Positions 8,032 to 15,431 of a stretch of DNA of 64,000 nucleotides are shown here, one piece after another. The DNA is taken from the NCBI GenBank assembly GCA_029782145.1, contig JAKOVH010000021.1:143050-207049 (forward strand). The letters are read 5' to 3'. A model generated the notes under the pieces. The model was not told where the DNA came from. It saw only the letters and a program-made list of their open reading frames with translations, and made no database searches. The stretch comes from Actinomycetes bacterium. GTDB lineage: Bacteria > Actinomycetota > Acidimicrobiia > Acidimicrobiales > Acidimicrobilacustridaceae. The position numbers were made by a program, and so were the translations under genes. Within the stretch, counting starts at the first letter, position 1. Each line of letters starts with the position of its first letter.

Positions 8032-8142
8032 GGGGCGGCTCCGGTGGGGCGGCTCGTCGGGTGGGGCGGTGCGTCGGGTGGGGCGGTTCGTCGGGTGGGG
8101 CGGCGTCGTCGGGTGGGGCGCGGTTCGTCGGGTGGGACGGCG
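8032..8142 (-). repeat. G-rich minisatellite (about six 17-19 bp units)
   Basis: Imperfect tandem units of the form TGGGGCGGTTCGTCGGG on the plus strand fill the whole gap between the permease stop (8144) and the PPOX start (8031). Unit length varies between 14 and 19 bp. GGGTGGGG blocks make quadruplex formation possible. The PPOX ribosome binding region lies inside it. Confidence 0.85.
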
Positions 8143-8143
8143 T

Positions 8144-10699
8144 TCACTCGGTGGCGATGGCGGCCAGCACGTCGAGCCGCGAGGCCCTCCACGCCGGGTA
8201 CAGGGCGGCGGCGACCCCGGCGGCGATGGCGAGGGCCATGACGCCGAGGAGCTGGGTCCAGGGCACCTGGAACGCGGTGATGCCGTCGTCTCGCAGCACG
8301 CGCACCAGCGCCCAGCCGAAGACCAGGCCGAACGCCAGGCCGATGATCGTGCCGACGAGGCTGATGATCACCGACTCCAAGCGGATGCTCGACCGGACCT
8401 GGCGGCGGGTCATGCCCACCGCTCTCAGCAGGCCCAGCTCGTGGGTGCGCTCGTGGACCGACAGCAACAGGGTGTTGACCACACCGATGACGGCGATCAC
8501 CAGGGCGAGGGCGAGCAGCACGTACACCACCAGGAGGAACTGGTCGGCCTGCGCGCTCTGCGCCTTGCGGTACTCGCCCAGGTCCTGCAGCTCCGCACCG
8601 GGCACCGCGGCCACGATGGACTCCAGCGGCGCCCGGGCGGCGGCGATCCCGGCCGCGGACGGGTCCACGAGCTCGACGTAGACCGCCGAGTCGGTCTGCA
8701 GGGCGGGCGGCGTGTTGCGGTCGAACAGCTGCCGGTTCACGAGCCATCCCGGCCCTCGGACGGGGAACCGGGTGTCGTAGATCGCCTCGACGGTGAGCTG
8801 CTGGGTGCCGCCCTGCAGGAACGTGGCGGTGACGGTCTGGCCGACCGTCAGGCCCTTGTCGTCGGCGTGTTTCTTCGACACGGCGATGCCCTGGTCGTCG
8901 AGGCCGGCCAGCGACCCGGCCACGTCGTCGAACGCGATGAGCTGGGTGAGCTGCTCCGGTTCGGCGGCGAGCACCAGGCGGGTATCGCCGTCGATGGTGG
9001 CGAAGGTGCCCCGCAGGCCGGCGGCCGTCGACACCTCGGGCAGGTCGCGGATCTGCTCGGCCACCGACCCCGGCAGCGCGGTGGGGCCGAACCCGTCGGT
9101 CGACACCACGTACTGGCCCTGCACCGACGCGTCGATGGCCGCGCTGGTGGATGCCTTCACCGACTGCGCGGTGACGGCGATGAACCCGACGAGGCCGACC
9201 CCGATCATCAGCGCCGAGGCGGTGGTGGCCGTGCGCCGCGGGCTGCGGGTGGCGTTCTCGCGCGCCAGGTGCCCGTCGATGCCGGCCAGGCGGGGGAGCG
9301 GGCGGCCCAGGGCACGGGCCAGCCGCGGCGCGGTGACCGGCCCGAGCACGACGAGGCCGAGGAAGGTGAGCAGGGCGCCGACGCCCAGGATCTGGAGGTC
9401 GCCGCCCGGGCTGAGGAACGCGCCGTCGGCGAGGGCGGCCACGCCGAGGGCCACCACGACGAGCCCGATGGCGACGCGGCGCAGCGAGGTGGCGGCGCTC
9501 TCCAGCCCCAGGTCGCGCATCGCCGCCACGGGCGGGGTGGTGGCGGCCCGGCGGGCGGGCAGCACGGCCGCGGCCAGGGTGATGCCGGTGCCCACCACGA
9601 GCGAGGTCACGACGGCGGAGGCGGGCACGACGAGGGGCGTCTCCGGGCCGGAGAACCCGATGTCGCGCAGCAGCGCCGTGAGCCCGATGGCGAGACCGAT
9701 GCCGCACAGCACGCCGACCGCCGAGGCGAGCAGGCCGACCACGAACGCCTCGATGAGCACCGAGCGCAGGATCTGGGCCCGGCTGGCCCCCACCGCTCGC
9801 AGCAGGCCCAGTTCCCTCGTGCGCTGGGCCACGATGATCGAGAAGGTGTTGTAGATGATGAACGACCCGACGAACAGCGCGATCAGGGCGAACACCAGCA
9901 GGAACGTGTTGAAGATGCCGATCAGCTTCTGGAAGGCGTCCTGGCTCTCGGAGGTGAAGTCGGCGCCGGTGATCGCCTCGGTGTCCGGGGGGAGCGAGCG
10001 AGCGATCTCGTCGCGCAGCGCGGCCTGGGAGCCGCCGTCGCCGGCGACGGAGATCCAGTCGAAGCGCCCGGGCTCGCCCACCACGGCCTGGGCCGTCGAG
10101 GTGTCGAACAGCGCGGCCTGGGCACCGCCCCAGGTGTCGAGCTTGCCGAAGCGGGCGATGCCCACCACGGTGAAGTCCCGCACGCCGCCCGCGACCGACA
10201 CCCGGACCGGATCGCCGACGGAGTAGCCGCCGTCGGCGGCCGACTTGGCGTCGAGCACGATGTCGCCGGGCCCGGTGGGCGGGTCGCCGTCGACGATCGT
10301 CCAGCCGTTCAGCGCCGGCGAGGTCAACCAGTTGAGGCCGAGGTTCGGTGGGCCGTTCGCCGACACCAGCGGCTCGCCCTGCTTGTCGAGCACCCGGATC
10401 TGGGCCACCACCTGGCCCTCGGCCGCCTCCACCCCCGGCTCCTCGGCGATGGCCGGCACGAGCGCGCCGTCGACGCGGGCCCGTTCGGCGCCGAACGGCG
10501 TGTCGATCTGGGTGCTCGACCGCACCACCACGTCGATGGGGGCGTAGACGTCGGCGAAGACCTTGTCGAAGCTGGCGCTCACGCTCGAGGTGAGCACCTG
10601 CGTGCCGGTCATGAACGCCACGCCGAGCAGCACCGCCACGGCGGTGGCCACCAGGCGCACCTTGTGCGCCATGAGGCCGTGCAGGGTGACCCTCAGCAC
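8144..10699 (-). CDS. FtsX/MacB-type ABC transporter permease
   Basis: An 851-residue membrane protein with two FtsX-like halves, as in lipoprotein- or peptide-exporting ABC systems. A first membrane helix (HKVRLVATAVAVLLGVAF, about 10-28) is followed by a ~230-residue extracytoplasmic domain. A three-helix FtsX bundle contains RELGLLRAVGASRAQI. A central helix pair, a second extracytoplasmic domain and a final FtsX bundle (HELGLLRAVGMTRRQV) follow. No ATPase gene adjoins it. GTG 10699 fits the family start (VLRVTLHGL). An alternative GTG at 10753 falls inside a 13-bp terminator stem and upstream of the probable transcription start, so it is less likely. Confidence 0.85.
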   Translation of the reverse strand: MLRVTLHGLMAHKVRLVATAVAVLLGVAFMTGTQVLTSSVSASFDKVFADVYAPIDVVVRSSTQIDTPFGAERARVDGALVPAIAEEPGVEAAEGQVVAQIRVLDKQGEPLVSANGPPNLGLNWLTSPALNGWTIVDGDPPTGPGDIVLDAKSAADGGYSVGDPVRVSVAGGVRDFTVVGIARFGKLDTWGGAQAALFDTSTAQAVVGEPGRFDWISVAGDGGSQAALRDEIARSLPPDTEAITGADFTSESQDAFQKLIGIFNTFLLVFALIALFVGSFIIYNTFSIIVAQRTRELGLLRAVGASRAQILRSVLIEAFVVGLLASAVGVLCGIGLAIGLTALLRDIGFSGPETPLVVPASAVVTSLVVGTGITLAAAVLPARRAATTPPVAAMRDLGLESAATSLRRVAIGLVVVALGVAALADGAFLSPGGDLQILGVGALLTFLGLVVLGPVTAPRLARALGRPLPRLAGIDGHLARENATRSPRRTATTASALMIGVGLVGFIAVTAQSVKASTSAAIDASVQGQYVVSTDGFGPTALPGSVAEQIRDLPEVSTAAGLRGTFATIDGDTRLVLAAEPEQLTQLIAFDDVAGSLAGLDDQGIAVSKKHADDKGLTVGQTVTATFLQGGTQQLTVEAIYDTRFPVRGPGWLVNRQLFDRNTPPALQTDSAVYVELVDPSAAGIAAARAPLESIVAAVPGAELQDLGEYRKAQSAQADQFLLVVYVLLALALVIAVIGVVNTLLLSVHERTHELGLLRAVGMTRRQVRSSIRLESVIISLVGTIIGLAFGLVFGWALVRVLRDDGITAFQVPWTQLLGVMALAIAAGVAAALYPAWRASRLDVLAAIATE

Positions 10700-10725
10700 G
10701 GGCGAGCGGCGGGGGCGGGGGTCAC
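10693..10725 (-). other. Possible leaderless mini-ORF overlapping the permease start
   Basis: Six nt after TAGGCT lies a GTG opening a 10-codon frame (VTPAPAARPC). Its TGA (10695-10693) falls just past the permease GTG (10699). It could couple translation to the permease. It may also be chance; only the spacing supports it. Confidence 0.25.
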
Positions 10726-10731
10726 CCGCCG

Positions 10732-10737
10732 AGCCTA
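10732..10737 (-). promoter_or_regulatory. Candidate -10 element (TAGGCT) of the ABC permease
   Basis: TAGGCT on the minus strand predicts transcription starting near 10725, upstream of GTG 10699 but downstream of the alternative GTG 10753. Confidence 0.45.
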
Positions 10738-10749
10738 CGGCCGGGCGCG

Positions 10750-10780
10750 CCACGGGGCGGGCGCGCGGCCCGCCCCGTGG
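10750..10780 (-). terminator. 13-bp perfect hairpin downstream of the peroxiredoxin gene
   Basis: Stem CCACGGGGCGGGC pairs with GCCCGCCCCGTGG across a GCGCG loop. It lies about 30 nt past the peroxiredoxin stop on the same strand. There is no U-tract, as is common for GC-rich actinobacterial terminators. Confidence 0.65.
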
Positions 10781-10797
10781 AGGTCCATCGGGTCAAG

Positions 10798-10815
10798 AAG
10801 TGAGTCAGCTCACTT
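10798..10815 (-). terminator. 7-bp hairpin spanning the peroxiredoxin stop codon
   Basis: AAGTGAG-CTGA-CTCACTT on the minus strand is a perfect 7-bp stem with a 4-nt loop. The stop codon TGA lies within it, and TTCTTGACC follows. It may act with the stronger hairpin at 10750-10780. Confidence 0.45.
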
Positions 10816-11445
10816 GTTGGGCTGAGGGGTGACCCGCAGGTAGGGCTTGAGGGTGGTGAAGCCCTTGGGGAACTTCTCCTTGGCCTCGTCGTCGGAGAGG
10901 GCCGCGGCCACGATCACGTCGTCGCCGTCGTTCCAGTTCGCCGGGGTGGCCACCTTGTAGCCGTCGGTGAGCTGGAGCGAGTCGATGACGCGCAGCAGCT
11001 CGTCGAAGTTGCGGCCCGTGCTCGCCGGATAGGTGAGGATGAGGCGCACCTTGTTGGCACCGTCGATGATGAACACCGAGCGCACCGTGAGGGTGTCGTT
11101 GGCGTTCGGGTGGATCATGTCGTAGAGGTCGGCGACGGTCTTGCCGGAGTCGGCGATCAGCGGGAAGTTCAGCGCCGCGCCCTGGGTCTCCTCGATGTCG
11201 GCGGCCCATCCGGAGTGCGAGTCGAGCGGGTCGACCGAGAGGCCCACCACCTTCACGTTGCGCTTGTCGAACTCGGGCTTGAGCTTGGCCACCGTGCCCA
11301 GCTCGGTCGTGCACACCGGGGTGTAGTCCTTGGGGTGTGAGAAGAGCACGGCCCAGCTGTCGCCCTTCCAGTCGTGGAAGGAGATGGGGCCTTCGGTCGT
11401 CTCGGCCTGGAAGTCGGGTGCGGTGTCGCCGAGGCGGATCGCCAT
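10810..11445 (-). CDS. 1-Cys peroxiredoxin (Prx6 type)
   Basis: A 211-residue cytoplasmic thiol peroxidase that would reduce H2O2 and organic hydroperoxides. The peroxidatic site is PKDYTPVCTTELG with Cys45; Thr42 and a distal Arg (VRSVFIID context) complete the usual triad. Cys45 is the only cysteine in the protein, so it must be a 1-Cys enzyme needing an external thiol. The long C-terminal domain (about 160-211, including KPYLRVTPQP) is typical of the Prx6 subfamily. ATG 11445 follows a strong CGGAGG ribosome binding site, and a TAGGAT promoter element lies about 40 nt upstream. Two hairpins end the transcript. Confidence 0.92.
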   Translation of the reverse strand: MAIRLGDTAPDFQAETTEGPISFHDWKGDSWAVLFSHPKDYTPVCTTELGTVAKLKPEFDKRNVKVVGLSVDPLDSHSGWAADIEETQGAALNFPLIADSGKTVADLYDMIHPNANDTLTVRSVFIIDGANKVRLILTYPASTGRNFDELLRVIDSLQLTDGYKVATPANWNDGDDVIVAAALSDDEAKEKFPKGFTTLKPYLRVTPQPNK

Positions 11446-11485
11446 GGGGTGCCTCCGTGGAGCGTCGTGTCGTCGGAACGGCACC

Positions 11486-11491
11486 ATCCTA
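11486..11491 (-). promoter_or_regulatory. Candidate -10 element (TAGGAT) of the peroxiredoxin gene
   Basis: TAGGAT on the minus strand lies 40 nt before the ATG. The predicted leader of about 33 nt contains the GGAGG site, making this an ordinary leadered transcript. Confidence 0.45.
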
Positions 11492-11537
11492 CGGACGCGG
11501 CGAGGAATGTCGACCCCAAAGGTCGGATTTTCTGCCG

Positions 11538-12497
11538 TCAGTGGTGCGCGGCACCGCCGACGTCGGTCTCGACCACGCTGGCGCGCATCGGGCGGACCAC
11601 GTCGGGCTCGATGAAGATGCGGGTGGCGTCGGGCACCGCCGCCCGGATCCGGGCCTCGACGTCGTCGACGACGTCGGCGAGGTCGCGCATCGTCAACGCC
11701 GGGTCGAACTCGATCTTGGCCGCGACAAGGATCGACTCGGGGCCGATGTGCTCGGTGCGCAGGTCGATGAGCCGCCGCACCGGGTCGGCGCCCGTGATGG
11801 CCCGGGTGATGGCCGCCTCGTCCTGCTCGCTCGCCGCTTCGCCGATGAGCAGGCTCTTCATCTCCACCGCCAGCACGACGGCGATCACGCCGAGGAGGAC
11901 GCCGATGCAGGTCGTGCCCACGCCGTCCCAACGGGCGTTGCCGGTCGCCATCGACATGCCCACCGCCGCCAGGGCCAGCACCAGGCCGATCAGGGCTCCC
12001 GAGTCCTCGAGCAGCACGACCGGCAGCTCGGGCTGCTTCGACCGGCGGATGAAGCGGAACCAGGAGGCGTCGCCCTTGTAGGGGCGCGACTCGCGCACGG
12101 CGGTGCGGAACGAGAACCCCTCGAGCACCATGGCCACCAGCAGGATCGCGATGGCCCAGCCGGGCGACTCCAGCTCGTGGGGGTGCAGCAGCTTCTCGAT
12201 GCCCTCGAACAGGGCGAACGCGGAACCCAGGGTGAACAGCACGATCGCCACCACGAACGCCCAGAAGAAGCGCTCGCGCCCGAAGCCGAACGGGTGCTGG
12301 CGGGTCGCGACCCTCGCCGCCCGGCGCCCGCCGACGAGCAGCAGCACCTGGTTGCCGGTGTCGGCCACCGAGTGGATGCTCTCGGCGAGCATCGAGCTGG
12401 CACCGGTGAAGAGGAAGCCGACGAACTTCGCCACCGCGATGCCGAGGTTGGCCAGCAGCGCGGCGACGATCGCCCGGGTGGAGCCCCCGCTCGACAC
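11538..12497 (-). CDS. Cation diffusion facilitator (CDF) family transporter
   Basis: A 319-residue inner-membrane divalent metal/proton antiporter, probably exporting Zn2+ or a similar ion. The first metal motif lies in helix 2, SMLAESIHSVADTGNQ with His42 and Asp46; the second, LLEDSGALIGL with Glu164 and Asp165, lies in helix 5. The block RQHPFGFGRERFFWAF is typical of the ZnT9-like branch of CDF proteins. About six membrane helices are followed by a cytoplasmic ferredoxin-like domain (from about 230). It starts at GTG 12497, 9 nt after the lhgO stop, so it is the last gene of the ppa-lhgO-CDF operon. The metal specificity is not decidable from sequence. Confidence 0.88.
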   Translation of the reverse strand: MSSGGSTRAIVAALLANLGIAVAKFVGFLFTGASSMLAESIHSVADTGNQVLLLVGGRRAARVATRQHPFGFGRERFFWAFVVAIVLFTLGSAFALFEGIEKLLHPHELESPGWAIAILLVAMVLEGFSFRTAVRESRPYKGDASWFRFIRRSKQPELPVVLLEDSGALIGLVLALAAVGMSMATGNARWDGVGTTCIGVLLGVIAVVLAVEMKSLLIGEAASEQDEAAITRAITGADPVRRLIDLRTEHIGPESILVAAKIEFDPALTMRDLADVVDDVEARIRAAVPDATRIFIEPDVVRPMRASVVETDVGGAAHH

Positions 12498-12506
12498 TGG
12501 TCGGCC

Positions 12507-13751
12507 CTATCCGTCGGTGGGCACGATCGTGCCGCCCGCGTCGTCGCGCTCGGCCGCCTCGACCTCCTTGGCGATCCACGAGCCGATGGCGAGCGCGGCC
12601 GTGGCGGCAGGGGAGGGGGCGTTCACCACGTGCACGCAGCGCCCGGTGCGCACGATCTCGAAGTCGTCGAGGAGCGAGCCGTCGGGGTTGATGGCCTGGG
12701 CCCGCACCCCGGACCCGGCCCGCACCAGGTCCTCGGCGCGCACCTCCGGCACCATCTTCTGCATGGCGGCCAGGCTGCGCGATGGCACGAGCGACCGGAC
12801 GATCTCGTCGAGGCCCGTGCGCCAGTAGCGCGCCGCCAGCCTCCACGTCGACGGGCGGGCCGCGTACTGGGCCGTGTCGACGGGGCGGAAGCGCTTCCAG
12901 CTGTAGGCGTCGCGCCCGAAGGCGGGCACCGCGTTGGGGCCGACGTGCACCGTGCCGTCGATGCCGCGCGTGAAGTGCACACCGAGGAAGGGGAAGCGGG
13001 TGTCGGGCACCGGGTAGATCAGGTGCTTCACCAGGTGGGCGGCCTCGGGGCGCAGCTCGAGGTACTCGCCCCGGAACGGGATGATGCGGGCCCGGGGCCG
13101 TTCGCCGCCGGCGGCGGCGAGCACGTCGGACCACGCACCGGCGCACGCCACGGCCCGGTCGGCCCACCACAGGCCGCAGTCCGAGCGGACCACCACGCTG
13201 GCGCCGGTGTCGATCGCCGAGGTCACCCCCACGCCGGTGAGGATGCGCCCGCCCCGCTCGGTCACCTCCTCGGCCAGGCGTTGGCAGACGACCCGGTAGT
13301 CGACCACGCCGGTGGCCGGCACGAAGATCGACGCCAGGGCGACGGCGTGGGGCTCGTGCTCGGCGAGCCCGGCGGCGGACAGCTCGTGGATCTCGAGGCC
13401 GTTCTGGCGTCCCCGCTCGGTGAGCCCGGCCAGGGCCTCGACCTCGTCGGGCTCGGAGGCGACCACGACCTTGCCGCACCGCTCCCACGGGATGCCGGCG
13501 TCGGTGCAGTACTGCTCCATCTCGGCGCGGCCCGCGGTGCACAGCCGGGCCTTGGCCGAGCCGGGCTTGTAGTAGAGGCCCGAGTGGATCACACCGGAGT
13601 TGTGCCCGCTCTGGTGGGCGGCCACCTCCTCGCGCTCGAGCACCACCAGGTCGAGCCCCGGCCGGTCGCGGAGCAGCGCCCGTGCCGTGGCCAGCCCCAC
13701 GATGCCCGCACCCACCACGACCACGTCGACGCGGCCGGCCTGCTGGTTCAT
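12507..13751 (-). CDS. lhgO: L-2-hydroxyglutarate oxidase
   Basis: A 414-residue FAD-dependent oxidoreductase of the DAO family. It would oxidise L-2-hydroxyglutarate to 2-oxoglutarate and pass electrons to the respiratory quinone pool. The N-terminal dinucleotide fold is VDVVVVGAGIVGLATARALL (residues 9-28). The LhgO signature AHQSGHNSGVIHSGLYY follows. Further blocks are IIPFRGEYLEL and a C-terminal HVVNAPSPAATAALAIG, which closes the FAD site. ATG 13751 overlaps the ppa stop by 4 nt (ATGA). An upstream in-frame start would extend into ppa and lacks homology. The link with pyrophosphatase and a metal exporter is an operon association without an obvious shared pathway. Confidence 0.9.
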   Translation of the reverse strand: MNQQAGRVDVVVVGAGIVGLATARALLRDRPGLDLVVLEREEVAAHQSGHNSGVIHSGLYYKPGSAKARLCTAGRAEMEQYCTDAGIPWERCGKVVVASEPDEVEALAGLTERGRQNGLEIHELSAAGLAEHEPHAVALASIFVPATGVVDYRVVCQRLAEEVTERGGRILTGVGVTSAIDTGASVVVRSDCGLWWADRAVACAGAWSDVLAAAGGERPRARIIPFRGEYLELRPEAAHLVKHLIYPVPDTRFPFLGVHFTRGIDGTVHVGPNAVPAFGRDAYSWKRFRPVDTAQYAARPSTWRLAARYWRTGLDEIVRSLVPSRSLAAMQKMVPEVRAEDLVRAGSGVRAQAINPDGSLLDDFEIVRTGRCVHVVNAPSPAATAALAIGSWIAKEVEAAERDDAGGTIVPTDG

Positions 13752-14257
13752 GGCTGTGCCTCCTCGGCCGTCGCGGCCACGTGGCGCTCGAGCGAGGCGT
13801 GGATCTCGCGCCACGCCGACGCCCGGTCCTGGAACTCGCCCGTCACCGAGAACTTCTCCGGTTCCAGGTCCTTGTAGATGTCGAAGAAGTGCTTGATCTC
13901 GGCGAGGATCTCCGAGGGCAGGTCACCGATGTCCTCGATGTCCTTCCAGCGGGGCTCGTTGGGCTCGACGCAGATCACCTTGGCGTCGGGCCCGGCCTCG
14001 TCCTCCATCCACATCACCCCCACCGGGCGGGCGTTGATCCAACAGCCCGGGAACGTCGGGTCCTCGGTCAGCACGAGCACGTCGAGCGGGTCGCCGTCCT
14101 CGGAGAGCGTCTCGGGGATGAAGCCGTACTCGGTGGGATAGGTCGTGGCGGCGAAGAGCCGGCGGTCGAGTCGGATGCGACCGGTGTGGTGATCGACCTC
14201 GTACTTGTTGCGGCTCCCCCGAGGGATCTCGATCAGCACGTCGATGGTCTCGTCCAT
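13748..14257 (-). CDS. ppa: Inorganic pyrophosphatase (family I)
   Basis: A 169-residue soluble enzyme that hydrolyses pyrophosphate to phosphate with Mg2+, pulling biosynthetic reactions forward. Visible hallmarks are IEIPRGSRNKYEVD near the N-terminus, YGFIPET, and the metal-binding signature EDGDPLDVLV (D-G-D-P-L-D). WKDIEDIGDLP and HFFDIYKDLEP are also typical. Length is normal for bacterial class I enzymes. The ATG at 14257 follows CACAAT by 6 nt with no ribosome binding site, so this first gene of the operon is probably leaderless. It is divergent from the dehydrogenase-like gene. Confidence 0.95.
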   Translation of the reverse strand: MDETIDVLIEIPRGSRNKYEVDHHTGRIRLDRRLFAATTYPTEYGFIPETLSEDGDPLDVLVLTEDPTFPGCWINARPVGVMWMEDEAGPDAKVICVEPNEPRWKDIEDIGDLPSEILAEIKHFFDIYKDLEPEKFSVTGEFQDRASAWREIHASLERHVAATAEEAQP

Positions 14258-14263
14258 CCACCC

Positions 14264-14269
14264 ATTGTG
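14264..14269 (-). promoter_or_regulatory. Candidate -10 element (CACAAT) of ppa
   Basis: CACAAT on the minus strand lies 6 nt before ATG 14257. It matches the leaderless spacing of other genes here, with C at the first position instead of T. Confidence 0.35.
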
Positions 14270-14323
14270 CACGGCTGCGTCGGGTGGCCCCGCCCCGGGC
14301 GCCGTGTGGGAGGATCCCCGCTC

Positions 14324-15352
14324 GTGAGCACCCGCAAGCTGACCTCCACCGACGCCTTCGTGGTCGTCGACCTGCCCGACGCTCCGGTGGCCGCGGGCGT
14401 GGCCCGGCTGGCGCCGAAGGTGCTCGTAGACGGCGCCACCTGGCTGGCCCGCAGCCAGACCTACCAGTTCGCGGCGTTCGGTCGGCGGGCCTCGGGTGCG
14501 TCGGCCGGCATCAACGCCTCGGCCGAGGGGCGCGCCGAGGCCGTGTCGGCCTTCGTGGCCGAGATGGTCGCCGGGGCCGGCGACGCCGGTGCACCCGTGC
14601 TGCTCGAGGCCGGCCGCGGCCTGTCCACCGCGGAGCTGGAGGGCGTGCGCGCCAGCGACCCGCGGCCCCAGCAGTGGTGGGACGAGCACCACGCGCTCAG
14701 GGGGGTCGGGGTGGCGGCGGCGGCCGCGTTGGCGACCGGCGGCTCGCTCGAGGGCCGCACCGTGGCCGTCGAGGGCTTCGACACGAGCGGGCCGTCGCTG
14801 GTGGCCGCGCTGACCGCTCGGGGTGCCCGTGTCGTGGCCCTGGCCACCGCCGCCGGATGCGCCGCTGACCCGTCGGGTCTCGACGTCGCCGGGGTCGCCG
14901 AGGCGTGGTCGGCCCACGGGGCGCAGCTCGTCGAGCACCTCGGGGGCAGCGTGGCCACGGCCGGCAGCGTGCTGTCCGCGGCCGCCGACGTGCTGGTGGT
15001 GGGCTCGAAGGCGGGGGTCGTCGACCACGACGTGGCCGCCGAGGTCCGGGCCACGGTGGTCGTGCCGAGCGGGCCCATCCCCGTCACGGCCAAGGCGGCG
15101 GCGGCGCTGGCGCGCCGCGGGGTGGTGGTGCTGCCGGACTTCGTCACCACCGGGGGGCACCTGGTGGCGTGGCCCGAGGCTGACGCGGCGCTGCCGGGCG
15201 ACCTGCCGGCCGCCGCCGCCGCCCTGGTCGAGGGTGCCCTGGCCGAGGTGCTCGGCCACCCCGCCGGCCCGCTGCTGGGCGCCTGCGAGCAGGCGGAGGC
15301 CTTCCTCGCCTCCTGGCGCGACGAGCTGCCCTTCGGCCGACCCCTGGCCTGA
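14324..15352 (+). CDS. Degenerate Glu/Leu/Phe/Val dehydrogenase-like protein
   Basis: A 342-residue protein resembling the amino-acid dehydrogenase (ELFV) superfamily. The C-terminal half is a Rossmann domain: GVGVAAAAALATGGSLEGRT and VAVEGFDTSGPSLVAAL, where the glycine-rich loop reads EGFDTSG rather than the usual QGFGNVG. It ends with FVTTGGHLVAWPEAD. In the N-terminal substrate domain the usual catalytic-lysine block (GGAKGG and a following DMGT) is not visible; the corresponding stretch reads RRASGASAGINA. It may therefore bind nucleotide without being a normal dehydrogenase. GTG 14324 is preceded at 8 nt by GAGGAT and has no clear ribosome binding site. Confidence 0.65.
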   Translation: MSTRKLTSTDAFVVVDLPDAPVAAGVARLAPKVLVDGATWLARSQTYQFAAFGRRASGASAGINASAEGRAEAVSAFVAEMVAGAGDAGAPVLLEAGRGLSTAELEGVRASDPRPQQWWDEHHALRGVGVAAAAALATGGSLEGRTVAVEGFDTSGPSLVAALTARGARVVALATAAGCAADPSGLDVAGVAEAWSAHGAQLVEHLGGSVATAGSVLSAAADVLVVGSKAGVVDHDVAAEVRATVVVPSGPIPVTAKAAAALARRGVVVLPDFVTTGGHLVAWPEADAALPGDLPAAAAALVEGALAEVLGHPAGPLLGACEQAEAFLASWRDELPFGRPLA

Positions 15353-15419
15353 CCGACCCTCCCGCCAACCAGCCAGGGGTGTCTGGGCGCCGGACCCGAG
15401 GCGCGGCGGGCGGTGTCCG

Positions 15420-15425
15420 TAGGGT
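15420..15425 (+). promoter_or_regulatory. Candidate -10 element (TAGGGT) of the photolyase gene
   Basis: TAGGGT is followed by 6 nt (GGCGGC) and then the GTG start. There is no ribosome binding site, so the transcript is probably leaderless. Confidence 0.5.
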
Positions 15426-15431
15426 GGCGGC

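Noticed and set aside
8032..8142. CRISPR array
   Set aside because: The repeats are 17-19 bp, directly adjacent, imperfect and without unique spacers. No cas gene is near. It is a minisatellite.
10699..10753. GTG 10753 as the permease start
   Set aside because: It lies inside the stem of the peroxiredoxin terminator and upstream of the probable TAGGCT promoter. Family similarity begins at VLRVTL, the GTG at 10699.
11514..11535. Plus-strand intrinsic terminator CGACC-CCAAA-GGTCG followed by GATTTTC
   Set aside because: It would terminate plus-strand transcription, but no plus-strand gene lies upstream. The stem is only 5 bp.
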